26,399 bases of DNA, taken from assembly GCA_025934635.1 (NCBI GenBank), contig JAICWX010000097.1:1-26399 (forward strand), read 5' to 3'. Positions 1 to 6,832 of this stretch are shown here, piece after piece (the first letter of the stretch is position 1; each line of letters starts with the position of its first letter). Both the position numbers and the translations under genes were made by a program. Below the pieces are notes generated by a model. That model did no database searches. It had not been told where the DNA came from and saw only the letters and a program-made list of their open reading frames with translations. The DNA is from Streptosporangiaceae bacterium. Lineage in GTDB: Bacteria; Actinomycetota; Actinomycetes; Streptosporangiales; Streptosporangiaceae.

Positions 1-44
1 CCGTCACCGGCCCGGCCCTGATCCGCCCCCTGCCAACGACATGG

Positions 45-92
45 ATGCTCCATCAATGCCGCGATCGCGACATCAATGCTCCATCAATGCCG
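45..92. repeat. Two 17-bp direct repeats, 31-bp period
   Basis: The 17-mer ATGCTCCATCAATGCCG occurs at 45-61 and again at 76-92 without mismatch. A third partial CATCAATGC lies at 71-79. Both full copies are followed by an (A/T)TCGC element. The period is about three helical turns, so this could be a protein-binding iteron, but nothing nearby shows which gene it would serve. Confidence 0.6.
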
Positions 93-188
93 TTATCGCA
101 CCCCGCGGAGCTACCCCGAGACACAGCGGACTGACGCCAGGTGCACAACTGGCACCACCCACCCCACGAGATCGACGCTGATCCCAGC

Positions 189-222
189 AGAGCCACGCCC
201 GAAAGGAAGAGCCACGCCCGAA
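189..222. repeat. Two 15-bp direct repeats, 19-bp period
   Basis: AGAGCCACGCCCGAA is present at 189-203 and 208-222, both perfect. No function is apparent. Confidence 0.55.
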
Positions 223-267
223 GCGACGCCCTGCACCCCTGGCCGCCGAGTCCGAGGCGTGTATTCC

Positions 268-318
268 ATGATCGCGGGCAGTTCCGGTCGGAGACCGGCC
301 GTTTCTGCCCGCGATCAT
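268..318 (-). terminator. Long hairpin after the winged-helix gene
   Basis: A perfect 14-bp inverted repeat (268-281 with 305-318, arm ATGATCGCGGGCAG) encloses a second 6-bp stem (CCGGTC 284-289 with GACCGG 293-298). It lies 23 bp beyond the minus-strand stop codon at 342. No T-tract follows, as is common for terminators in high-GC actinomycetes. The symmetry means it could act in either direction, or be a cruciform or binding site instead. Confidence 0.6.
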
Positions 319-341
319 GAACGTCGCGACCGGATTGGCGG

Positions 342-1097
342 CTAGCCGGCCAGGCTGGGCGTCTCCGCGCCGGAGTCGTCCGTGCTGTCCGCGGCCTCGG
401 CCGAGGTGAGCAGGCGCTGCAGCAGCACGACCTCGCTGCTGTCCAGGCCGGTGCTGACGGGGACCTTGCGGACCCGCTCGGCGGCCAGGGCGAGCGATCG
501 CTGCGCCGCGCTGAGCTGTTCCCGGAGCCGGACGTTCTCCTCGGCCAGCTTGCCGTGCTTGGTCCAGGCCGTGGCCAGCTCATACTCCAGCCCGGTGACC
601 GTCTGCTGCAGCTCCGAATGACCGGCCGGCTGGCCCGCGTCCGGCTGGCCCGTCTCCGGATCAGCCGCGGCCAGCCGCCTGACCACCTGGACGAGCAGGC
701 GGCGGGCCAGCTCGTCGTAGTCGAAGCCGGCCGTTCCCGCCGCCGGGATCCCGTTCGCCGCGGCGAGGCCGGATGGCCCGGCGACCCGGGGGACGGTGCC
801 CTGGAACGGGCCGGGTAGCCGGGCGGGCCCGCCCGGACCGGCGATGGTCACCGGCCCCAGCCTGATCCGGTATGTCCGTTTACCTCGTACTTCGCGCTCG
901 ATCAGCCCCGAGCGCTCCATCCCGGACAGCAGCTGCGCGAACGCCACGCTGGACCCTGGGTAGCCGACCGCCGCGGCGAGCCGCGTGCTGGCCATCCCGT
1001 TGGCGTCGAAAAGCTCGCTGACCTCCGTCAAGTACGAGATGATGTGCTCGCGTGTTCCTACGGCCCTCTTTCTGGCCGTCTTTCTCCCGACCCCCAC
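342..1097 (-). CDS. Winged-helix regulator with C-terminal coiled coil
   Basis: The protein (251 aa from the GTG at 1097) has a basic N-terminus followed by a roughly 65-residue winged-helix-like domain: helices around HIISYLTEVSELFD and ASTRLAAAVGYPGSS, then a wing ending in VRGKRTYRIRLG. A Gly/Pro/Ala-rich linker follows, then a predicted coiled coil of about 50 residues with heptad-like leucines (LEYELATAW, KLAEENVRLREQL). I infer a dimeric DNA-binding regulator and do not recognise the family. The start is ambiguous. GTG 1097 has GAGAGG about 7 nt upstream. An in-frame TTG at 1124 is possible but has no suitably placed ribosome site. The strong AAGGAGG near 1160 is out of frame with this protein and fits only a spurious short frame. 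The gene is divergent from the transporter at 1410 and ends at the 268-318 hairpin. Confidence 0.75.
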   Translation of the reverse strand: MGVGRKTARKRAVGTREHIISYLTEVSELFDANGMASTRLAAAVGYPGSSVAFAQLLSGMERSGLIEREVRGKRTYRIRLGPVTIAGPGGPARLPGPFQGTVPRVAGPSGLAAANGIPAAGTAGFDYDELARRLLVQVVRRLAAADPETGQPDAGQPAGHSELQQTVTGLEYELATAWTKHGKLAEENVRLREQLSAAQRSLALAAERVRKVPVSTGLDSSEVVLLQRLLTSAEAADSTDDSGAETPSLAG

Positions 1098-1409
1098 GGC
1101 AGCACCTCTCCCCACCCATGGCAATCATGCCTGCCGACGACCTCATGATAGTACGGCCACCTCCTTAGCAGCAGGGATAGCGTCGGCCTGACCGGGTCTG
1201 CGTAGATAACAGTTGGATGCCAATCACGTCGTACGGTGCGCTATGAGGTTCGGCGGCCCGGCGCGGCGGGAGTTGAGGGGGTGGACAGCTAACGTACGAT
1301 CGAAGGGCAGTCGCCGCACCTGCGTCACGCTGACGAGCCGAAACCAGCCGTCGGTTGCATACGTTGTCCTTGGTATCCGCTCGAATCGCACCTAGTAAGA
1401 CGACAGCCC
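1098..1409. other. Divergent intergenic region
   Basis: This stretch separates the minus-strand winged-helix gene from the plus-strand transporter and should hold both promoters. It is less GC-rich than its flanks. I could not find a convincing -35/-10 pair. TTGCAT near 1354 is a weak -35 candidate for the transporter, but no good -10 lies at the right distance. Short open frames here are not protein-like. Confidence 0.4.
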
Positions 1410-2492
1410 GTGGACCTGGATGTGGACTACGCGACCACCCTCGTGGCGGCAGTACTGCTCGGCATCGGCTTTGTCCTGCAGCAGTACGCCGCCCGGCAGG
1501 AGCCCGCGTCCCGCTTCCTGAGCTGGCGCATCCTGACCGACCTGCTGCGCAAGCCCCGGTGGCTGGCCGGCATCGCCTGCATGGTGGCCGGGCAGCTGCT
1601 GGCCGCCTATTCCATCGGCCACGCCGCCCTGACGCTGGTGGAGCCGCTGCTCACCACCTACCTGCTGTTCGCGCTGATCCTGGCCGTGCCGATGTCGAAG
1701 CAGTCGATGCGCTGGACCGAGGTGGTCGGCGCGCTGCTCTTGTGCGCGGGCGTGACCCTGCTGTCGCTGTCCCGGTCGACCAAGCCCATCGGCCTGTCGT
1801 TCGGCTCGTTCACGCACTGGCCCGCGGCCGCGATCATCGCCGGCGTCGCCTACCTCGCGGTGATGGCCGGCCTGTCCCGCGGCGGGACAGGCCGCGCCAT
1901 CCTGACTGGCCTGGCCGCGGGCCTGGTGTTCGGCATCCAGGACGCGCTGACCCGGCAGACGCTGGAGATCCTGCAGGGGCATCCGGTGACCGCGCTGTTC
2001 ACCAACTGGCCGCCGTACTGCCTGCTCGCCACCGGGATCGTCGGCCTGTGGCTGATGCAGAACGCGTTCAGCGCCGCCCCGCTGCACTGCTCGCTGCCCA
2101 CCATCGCGGCCGGCGAGCCGGTCGCGGGCATCGCGCTCGGCATCGTGGTGTTCGGCGACCGGATCCAGGTCTCACCGGGGGAACTCGCGATCGAGGCCGG
2201 CGGGATCGCCGCGCTGATCGTGGGCGTGGTGATGGTCGCGCGCTCGTCCGCGTTCAGTGGGCTGCGCAAGATCACCGATGTCATCACGCCGCATGGTGAT
2301 GACGCGGCCCGCCATCATGACGCCCCCCACACCACCCCGGCGGACCTGAACGGCCGGCGCCCCCACCAGGACCAGACCGTGAACGGCCGCCACCCCGACC
2401 AGGATCAGGTCGGCCGGCTCGACGCTGCCCGCTCCCGCCGCATGTCCCGGCGCCCGCTGCCCGGCCCCGCCTCCGGCGAGGAAGGCGGCTAG
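1410..2492 (+). CDS. DMT (EamA-like) family membrane transporter
   Basis: A 360-aa integral membrane protein. Residues 1-295 form a series of hydrophobic helices, about 9-10 transmembrane segments, in the two-repeat layout of drug/metabolite-transporter superfamily proteins. Examples are LVAAVLLGIGFVLQQYAA, VVGALLLCAGVTLLSL and AGGIAALIVGVVMVA. The charged segment FGDRIQVSPGEL before the last helix is also typical. Substrate cannot be told from sequence. Residues about 296-360 form a hydrophilic His/Asp/Arg/Pro-rich tail that includes a duplicated NGRxPxQDQ unit, unusual for the family and presumably cytosolic. The start is a GTG with no strong ribosome site nearby, so the N-terminus is only moderately certain, although the first helix begins right after it. 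The stop overlaps the convergent gene at 2489 inside a CTAG. Confidence 0.85.
   Translation: MDLDVDYATTLVAAVLLGIGFVLQQYAARQEPASRFLSWRILTDLLRKPRWLAGIACMVAGQLLAAYSIGHAALTLVEPLLTTYLLFALILAVPMSKQSMRWTEVVGALLLCAGVTLLSLSRSTKPIGLSFGSFTHWPAAAIIAGVAYLAVMAGLSRGGTGRAILTGLAAGLVFGIQDALTRQTLEILQGHPVTALFTNWPPYCLLATGIVGLWLMQNAFSAAPLHCSLPTIAAGEPVAGIALGIVVFGDRIQVSPGELAIEAGGIAALIVGVVMVARSSAFSGLRKITDVITPHGDDAARHHDAPHTTPADLNGRRPHQDQTVNGRHPDQDQVGRLDAARSRRMSRRPLPGPASGEEGG
2348..2413 (+). repeat. Imperfect 33-bp tandem duplication in transporter tail
   Basis: Two adjacent 33-bp units start with GAACGGCC at 2348 and 2381. They encode NGRRPHQDQTV and NGRHPDQDQVG. The reading frame is kept, so this is a coding repeat in the hydrophilic C-terminal tail. 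Confidence 0.6.
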
Positions 2493-3910
2493 GCCTGCTC
2501 GGCGGGCTCCCAGCGGGTGCCGTCCGGGGTGTCGCTGATGTCAAGGCCGGCTCCGGCCAGGGCTTCCCTGATGGCGTCGGCGGCATCGAAGTTACCCGCG
2601 CCGCGCAGCGTGGCCCGCAGCGCCAGCAGCGGCTCGACGGCCGGCCGCAGCCGGTCCCTGGGATCGGCCAGCCCGTCCTGGGCGGCCCGTCCGAGCCGGC
2701 CGATGAGGCCGCGCAGCAGCGCCCGGGCCTGCTCGCTGCCCTGGTCCTCGTCGGTGTCCGCTTCCCACTGCGTGATCGCGGCCTCGAGTTCCAGGATCAC
2801 CCCGACCATCGCGTCCGCATCCCGGTCGCCGGCCGCGGTCCCGAATCTCCGCTCGGCCGCCGCCATGACCTCCGGCAGCGGCAACGGCTCTTCCCCGCCG
2901 CCGGCCCCGAACCCGCCGCCGGCCCCGAACCCGCCGCCGGCCTCTGCGAGGCCAGGCTCCCGCGAGGCGCCGCCCGCCGCGCCGCCCGGGCCGCCCCCCT
3001 CGCCCGCACCGCCAGCCCCGTCCGCGCCGTCCGCCCGCCGGGCCGCGCCCGCCGTCGCCGAGCGGATCCCCTGCACCAGGTCGCGCAGTTCCGCCCCGGA
3101 CAGCCGGGTACCGGACGGCAGCACCACGCTGGCCCCGGACCGCCGGACGGTCACGCCGCCGCGGCCGCGGATCTCGATCCCGTCGGTCCGCAGGTCGATC
3201 AGCATCGCGGTGTGCTCGTCCACGCCCAGCACGGCGGCGTCGGCCGGGAGGTCGCGTTCCATCACCGCCAGCCTGCGCTCGCCGAGGTAGCAGTGCCTGG
3301 TGTCGTAGCGCCCGCCCTCGGCGTTGTCGTAGTGCGGGATCAGCGCCACGTTGAGGCCGAGCGCGCCGAGCAGGTCGAGCCCGGACAGCCAGCGCGGTGC
3401 GCCGCCCGCCTTGTAGATCTCGTAGACCGGCACGGTGAACCGGCCCGCGGTAGCGGCGGCCGCCGAGGCCAGCACGGTCAGCCCGTCGCCGGCCAGGACC
3501 CGGTCCCGCAGCCCGGCCGCGACCGGCCCGGCCTGCCAGTGCGCCAGCGCATAGGAAGGGCTCCCGGGCCCGGCGAACACCCAGTCCGCGGCCCTGATGC
3601 CTGCCGCCTGCCGGGTCTCGTCCCCGTCGTCCCACGGGATCAGCGGCGGCGCCATCCCCGGGTCAGCCTGCGGGCTGGTGCCCGCCGCCACCCGCACCCC
3701 GAGGCCGACGCTGTCCGCGAAGTAGCGTTCGGTCCGGGCCGAGACGCCGGCGGCGTTCTCCTGGAAGGCGTACGGGGTGGCCAGCACCGTCGCCTGCGGG
3801 CTGCTCAGGTCGAGCCGGGCCACGAGGTCCCGGTGCACCGTGACCATCGTCGGGCTGGTCTCGCCGGATCCGATGATGGCCAGGACGCGGCAGCGAGGGT
3901 AGTGCGGCAT
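2489..3910 (-). CDS. S51/GATase1-like protein fused to a CysS-type C-terminal domain
   Basis: A 473-aa three-part protein. Residues 1 to about 270 resemble type 1 glutamine-amidotransferase-like / peptidase S51 (cyanophycinase-like) proteins: an opening strand VLAIIGSGETSP, the segment FAGPGSPSYALAHW, a candidate nucleophile serine in LASAAAATAG (in place of the usual GxSAGA), and the late strand VLGVDEHTAMLID. Residues about 285-345 are a Gly/Ala/Glu linker with short tandem repeats. Residues about 350-473 are helical and end in LRGAGNFDAADAIREALAG followed by DTPDGTRWEP, closely resembling the C-terminal tail of cysteinyl-tRNA synthetases. No synthetase catalytic core (HIGH, KMSKS) is present. 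The ATG at 3910 has GAGGGGG about 9 nt upstream. The biochemical role is unknown. It could act on a peptide or amide bond, or be a non-catalytic binding protein. The gene is convergent with the transporter. Confidence 0.8.
   Translation of the reverse strand: MPHYPRCRVLAIIGSGETSPTMVTVHRDLVARLDLSSPQATVLATPYAFQENAAGVSARTERYFADSVGLGVRVAAGTSPQADPGMAPPLIPWDDGDETRQAAGIRAADWVFAGPGSPSYALAHWQAGPVAAGLRDRVLAGDGLTVLASAAAATAGRFTVPVYEIYKAGGAPRWLSGLDLLGALGLNVALIPHYDNAEGGRYDTRHCYLGERRLAVMERDLPADAAVLGVDEHTAMLIDLRTDGIEIRGRGGVTVRRSGASVVLPSGTRLSGAELRDLVQGIRSATAGAARRADGADGAGGAGEGGGPGGAAGGASREPGLAEAGGGFGAGGGFGAGGGEEPLPLPEVMAAAERRFGTAAGDRDADAMVGVILELEAAITQWEADTDEDQGSEQARALLRGLIGRLGRAAQDGLADPRDRLRPAVEPLLALRATLRGAGNFDAADAIREALAGAGLDISDTPDGTRWEPAEQA
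2895..2942 (-). repeat. 18-bp tandem repeat encoding the GAGGGF linker
   Basis: Two complete 18-bp units (2895-2912 and 2913-2930) and a 12-bp partial third unit encode GAGGGF-type repeats in the linker of the S51-CysS fusion protein. The copies are identical, so the repeat may vary in length between strains. Confidence 0.65.
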
Positions 3911-4031
3911 CTCTCGTCGACCCCCTCAGGTCGCGTCGCAAGCCTGGACACCCTGCCCTAAAAGTTACGATGCCACAGTCCCGCTGGATGCACCCGACCC
4001 CGTAGATACTGAGAGTAAGCGTCCTGATACC

Positions 4032-4061
4032 TAGACGAATGAAATAGGGCCCGGTTATGTT
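4032..4061 (+). promoter_or_regulatory. Candidate promoter for a leaderless small ORF
   Basis: TAGACG (4032-4037) and TATGTT (4056-4061) are separated by 18 bp. The -10-like hexamer ends 6 bp before the ATG at 4068, so transcription would begin at or next to the start codon. The small ORF has no Shine-Dalgarno sequence, which fits a leaderless message. This is pattern-based inference only. Confidence 0.35.
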
Positions 4062-4067
4062 CTAGGT

Positions 4068-4283
4068 ATGTGCGATCTGAGCCGTGCGGAACAGGGTTCT
4101 CTGACCACCTTGCTCGGTGACCTGCAGGCGGCCGAAGCCCGCCTGTCGGCCACGTACCCCGATATCTTCACCCGGGCCTGGGCCGACCACGAGGCCATGC
4201 TGGCCGCCCTGGATGACCTGTCGGCCGCGGCCGACCGGGTGCGTACCTGGGTGGCCGCCAAGCACCACAGCGCCATGGCGTGA
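4068..4283 (+). CDS. Small helical protein, unknown function
   Basis: A 71-aa protein, MCDLSRAEQG onward, predicted to be almost entirely alpha-helical, with amphipathic stretches LTTLLGDLQAAEARL and MLAALDDLSAAADRV and no membrane segment. I do not recognise a family. It is kept as a real gene because third positions are strongly G/C-biased, the composition is protein-like, a promoter-like element sits directly upstream, and a perfect terminator-like hairpin begins 9 bp after its stop codon. The opposite-strand frames over the same bases look like shadows. It stands alone between two divergently or convergently placed genes. Confidence 0.6.
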   Translation: MCDLSRAEQGSLTTLLGDLQAAEARLSATYPDIFTRAWADHEAMLAALDDLSAAADRVRTWVAAKHHSAMA

Positions 4284-4292
4284 CGACGAAAA

Positions 4293-4324
4293 CGCCGCTG
4301 TCACGGTGATCCGTGACAGCGGCG
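4293..4324. terminator. Bidirectional hairpin between convergent genes
   Basis: A perfect 14-bp inverted repeat (arm CGCCGCTGTCACGG, 4293-4306 with 4311-4324) has a TGAT loop. It lies between the small plus-strand ORF ending at 4283 and the minus-strand VKOR gene ending at 4349, so it can serve both. No T-tract is present. Confidence 0.75.
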
Positions 4325-4348
4325 CAGTCGCTCGTCAGCGCGCAGGAC

Positions 4349-5101
4349 CTAGGCCGGGACGGCCTCCGGGCCGGCCTCGCGGTCCCGCTTCCAGGCGGCG
4401 CCGGGCCTGGTGCCCCAGACCGCGGCACCGAACGCCGTCAGCACGAACAGCACGAACGTGATGACGTGCACGCTGGTGCAGTACAGGCAGATGCTGCCGA
4501 TGATGATGAACTCGGCGTAGACCAGGTAGATCACCATGCCGATGCCCACCACCATCGACGCCAGCCGGAGCAGGTGGACCTCGCGCCGGGCCGCCTGCCA
4601 CGCCCACGGGCTCATGATCGCCGCCACGAACACGAAGAAGGCCAGCCCGAGCACCGCGACCGGGATGCCGAACACGTAGGACTGCGGGCTGGTGGTCACC
4701 CTGGTGCAGTTCACCAGGCCCGATTCCGAGCACCCGGCCAGCGCTGACTCGGTGAAGTGCGCGATCGTCAGGTAGATCGACACGCCCAGCCCGGCCAGCG
4801 CCAGCACGAAGGTCGTGATCTGCATCCAGACCGCGGGGCCGCGCTGCCCGGGGTCGTCCTCGACGACCGGGGTGCGGGGCCCGCGCTTGGCCGCCGTCGC
4901 GGCCCGTGCCTGGGTAGACCGTGCCTGGGTACGGTCCTTGACCGCGGTGCCGTTGCCGCCGGCCTTGTCATTGCGGCCGCCGCCGTTGCGGGCCGCCGCC
5001 CCGGTCTTGACGGCGGTACCGCCCTGGGCTGCATTCCTGGCCGCACTGGCCTGGGCCGCGGCCCGCGCGTTGCGGGCACGGTTCGACTTCGAAGCTGTCA
5101 T
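4349..5101 (-). CDS. Vitamin K epoxide reductase (VKOR) family protein
   Basis: A 250-aa polytopic membrane protein of the VKOR family. In actinobacteria these replace DsbB, re-oxidising secreted thiol-disulfide oxidoreductases and passing electrons to quinone. Visible features are four to five hydrophobic helices from about residue 92, a loop cysteine pair (C124 and C132 in AGCSESGLVNC) and the redox CxxC at 205-208 (ICLYCTSVH) at the start of a late helix. The serine and tryptophan positions usual between them appear conserved (TTSPQSYVFGIPV, SPWAW). The first roughly 85 residues are an Ala/Arg/Gly/Lys-rich, low-complexity cytosolic extension, longer than usual. GGAGGG lies 10 nt before the ATG. 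The thioredoxin-like DUF929 gene lies 131 bp upstream on the same strand, and I infer that it is the redox partner. Confidence 0.9.
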   Translation of the reverse strand: MTASKSNRARNARAAAQASAARNAAQGGTAVKTGAAARNGGGRNDKAGGNGTAVKDRTQARSTQARAATAAKRGPRTPVVEDDPGQRGPAVWMQITTFVLALAGLGVSIYLTIAHFTESALAGCSESGLVNCTRVTTSPQSYVFGIPVAVLGLAFFVFVAAIMSPWAWQAARREVHLLRLASMVVGIGMVIYLVYAEFIIIGSICLYCTSVHVITFVLFVLTAFGAAVWGTRPGAAWKRDREAGPEAVPA

Positions 5102-5184
5102 CCGGGCTTAGCCCTCCGGTGATGTCACGGCTGGTGCTGCGCGCTGTCCGGCGGATGCCCGACACAGCCGGCACCTGACGCCAG

Positions 5185-5190
5185 ATTGTA
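5185..5190 (-). promoter_or_regulatory. Possible -10 element ahead of the VKOR gene
   Basis: Reading on the minus strand, TACAAT lies in the gap between the DUF929 and VKOR genes and matches a sigma-70 -10 consensus well. I see no good -35, so a separate VKOR promoter is only a possibility. Confidence 0.25.
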
Positions 5191-5204
5191 CCCCCCGAGC
5201 CTGC

Positions 5205-5221
5205 ACTCTCACCCTGAGAGT
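5205..5221 (-). terminator. Short hairpin after the DUF929 gene
   Basis: ACTCTCA and TGAGAGT form a 7-bp stem around CCC, 12 bp beyond the DUF929 stop codon. It is a weak stem without a T-tract, so partial termination or 3'-end protection is the most that can be inferred. Confidence 0.35.
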
Positions 5222-5232
5222 CAGCTCAGGAT

Positions 5233-6171
5233 TTACAGGCTCTTCTCTAGCGACTGGATGGCGGTGGTGCAGGCGCTGGCGGGCTGGTTGCCGGTCATCT
5301 TGCAGATCGCGGCCGTCATGTAGTTGGCCGTGCCGCCGATGCCCTTGGCCACGTCGCTGTCCGGGTTCTTCAGGTCGGCGGCGATCTGCGCCCAGCTGAG
5401 GCCGGAGAGCACCTGCGGGTTGTAGCTGGCCCCGGCGATCAGGTACTTGTTGCCGAAGGTGATGAACGGGATCGCGCCGTTGCTGCCCGCGGGGACGTAC
5501 GGCGGGACGTCGTACTTGTTCAGCAGCGCCTGCTGCGCCTTGGTCGGCGTCTCCAGGTTGGTGTAGCCGCCGTTCGACTTGTCCGGGACGTTGGTTTCCA
5601 TCTCGACCGGGGTGAACGTCAGGTACTTGCTGGTGTAGGTGGAGCCGTGGAAGGTCCAGGTCGGCGTGTTCGGGTAGGGCTCGGTCTGGCCACCCCCGTT
5701 GACCGAAGCGGAATGCGTGGTCGTCAGCCCGGAGAACGTGCCGAACCGGCTCAGGGCCACGATCATCGACCAGCGCTCGGCCGCGCAGTAAGGGCAGTAC
5801 TCGGCGCCCATGTAGAGCATCTCGGGCTTGCCGTTGGCGGTCAGTGCCGCGCCCCCGTTGATGGCCGCCGGCTTGGAGCTGACCGCGCCGCCGCCGTCGC
5901 CGATCTTGTCCAGGGTGGCGGCCGGCACGCCGGTGATGTCGGACACCACGCTGGCCAGGGCCGAGCCGGTCGGGCCGTTGGTGGCGGTGCTCGAGCTCTT
6001 GCTGCCCGGCAGGACCACGATGATGACCACCACGATCGCTATCACTGCGATGACGGCGCCCGACACGATGAGAATCCGCTGGCGCTGCTGCGCACGGCGT
6101 TCCGCCGCGCGCTGGGCGGCAATCTTCTCTCTGCGGCTGCTGTCGACCTTGGTCCTGCTTGCCTTGCCCAT
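5233..6171 (-). CDS. DUF929 membrane-anchored thioredoxin-like protein
   Basis: A 312-aa protein with a basic cytosolic N-terminus ([16 protein letters not shown]), one strong transmembrane segment (about residues 33-55, [21 protein letters not shown]), and a long extracytoplasmic domain. The segment [16 protein letters not shown] carries a CPYC redox motif at about residues 126-129, typical of DUF929 thioredoxin-like proteins. A downstream strand ending in [14 protein letters not shown] supplies the cis-proline usual in this fold. Two more cysteines (ICKM, SACTT) near the C-terminus could form a structural disulfide. The likely role is a DsbA-like thiol oxidase coupled to the VKOR encoded just downstream. 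I chose ATG 6171, which matches the usual MxK/R-rich beginning of homologues. An in-frame TTG at 6186 would add five residues but has its purine tract too close. Confidence 0.88.
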   Translation of the reverse strand: MGKASRTKVDSSRREKIAAQRAAERRAQQRQRILIVSGAVIAVIAIVVVIIVVLPGSKSSSTATNGPTGSALASVVSDITGVPAATLDKIGDGGGAVSSKPAAINGGAALTANGKPEMLYMGAEYCPYCAAERWSMIVALSRFGTFSGLTTTHSASVNGGGQTEPYPNTPTWTFHGSTYTSKYLTFTPVEMETNVPDKSNGGYTNLETPTKAQQALLNKYDVPPYVPAGSNGAIPFITFGNKYLIAGASYNPQVLSGLSWAQIAADLKNPDSDVAKGIGGTANYMTAAICKMTGNQPASACTTAIQSLEKSL

Positions 6172-6432
6172 GCTCGCTTCGTCCAACCCTTGCGTCAGCC
6201 AGCGGGCGGTCCGGCCGCATCTGCGCTGGTTTCCGTACCTGCGCCGTCGCGCAGGAGTAATCCGTGTCCCGGGTACCGGGCTCTATGTTAGGCGCTCAAC
6301 CTTACCCGCGGGCCCGAGCTGACCGACTCGCCCGCCCCGGCGGCCAACCCGGCGAGCCGGCCCGCCCGGCCCCCGGGCCGGGGCGGCCTTTAACCAGGTG
6401 AACATCGTCCGGCTGGCCGCGATACGGCCAGG
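6172..6432. other. Promoter-bearing gap upstream of the DUF929 gene
   Basis: No gene is visible. The region must hold the minus-strand promoter of the DUF929-VKOR pair, but I cannot assign hexamers with confidence. Its right half is extremely GC-rich. Confidence 0.3.
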
Positions 6433-6782
6433 GTGACTAGCGACATCGTCACCCCGGCCGTGCTGGCATGGGCCGAGCGGACCGTGCCGGGCGCCCGCGT
6501 AGATGGCTGTGAGCTGCGGCCACTGGACTTGGGCGGCGCGGTCCCGGCCGCCCTGTTCGACGCCCTCGCCGCGCTCTGGCCAACCTGGTGACCGCCGGCT
6601 CGCCGGACGTGGCCGGCCACGCCCGGACCTGGCAGCGCCTGACCGGGCTGCCGCTGGCCGCCGCCGAGATCGAACGAGGCTACCGGTGGGCCGCGCTGCA
6701 GATACCAGTCCAGTACCTGCCCTGGACGGCCGGCTACCGGTATAGCCCGCCAGGTCCGCGCCCGCCCGCTGGGCGGAGCTGA
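6433..6782 (+). pseudogene. Frameshifted gene remnant, family not recognised
   Basis: Two adjoining frames read as one broken protein. The first (GTG 6433 to TGA 6591) gives MTSDIVTPAVLAWAERTVPG and ends LFDALAALWPTW. The second (from about 6579, stop 6780-6782) gives LANLVTAGSPDVAGHARTWQ and ends near AALQIPVQYLPWTAGYRY. Adding one G to the TGGCC near 6578 would join them as ...ALWANLVTAGSPD..., a natural-looking helix. Both parts have coding-like G/C third positions, and a strong hairpin follows 4 bp after the final stop. The reconstructed product is about 116 aa. The C-terminal part faintly recalls the last helices of small-molecule phosphotransferases, but I cannot assign it. Two short overlapping genes, or a sequencing error, are alternatives. 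Confidence 0.5.
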
Positions 6783-6786
6783 GGGT

Positions 6787-6832
6787 GCCGGCCCTCACGG
6801 CAGGTAGTGAGGGGGGTGCCGTGAGGGCCGGC
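6787..6832. terminator. 16-bp perfect hairpin after the frameshifted gene
   Basis: GCCGGCCCTCACGGCA (6787-6802) pairs with 6817-6832 around a 14-nt G-rich loop. It lies 4 bp after the stop of the 6433-6782 remnant, supporting the idea that a gene once ended there. Confidence 0.7.

Larger units (their letters stand above)
1..267. other. Left-edge stretch without a convincing gene
   Basis: I see no protein-like reading frame here. Open frames exist on both strands, but their translations are Arg/Pro/Ser-rich and look like high-GC noise. The stretch contains two small direct repeats (listed separately) and leads into the hairpin at 268-318. It is probably an intergenic region downstream of the minus-strand regulator gene at 342-1097. 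Confidence 0.5.

Noticed and set aside
53..583. Long minus-strand open frame over the left edge
   Set aside because: Low-complexity Ser/Arg/Pro translation that overlaps the real winged-helix gene in another frame; a high-GC shadow.
880..1146. Short frame starting at ATG 1146 behind a strong AAGGAGG
   Set aside because: Its protein is an out-of-frame reading of the winged-helix gene, Arg-rich and without domain character. The purine tract remains unexplained and was only noted for start choice.
2895..2942. Tandem repeats as a CRISPR array
   Set aside because: Units are contiguous without spacers and encode an in-frame Gly-rich linker. No CRISPR array was seen anywhere in the window.
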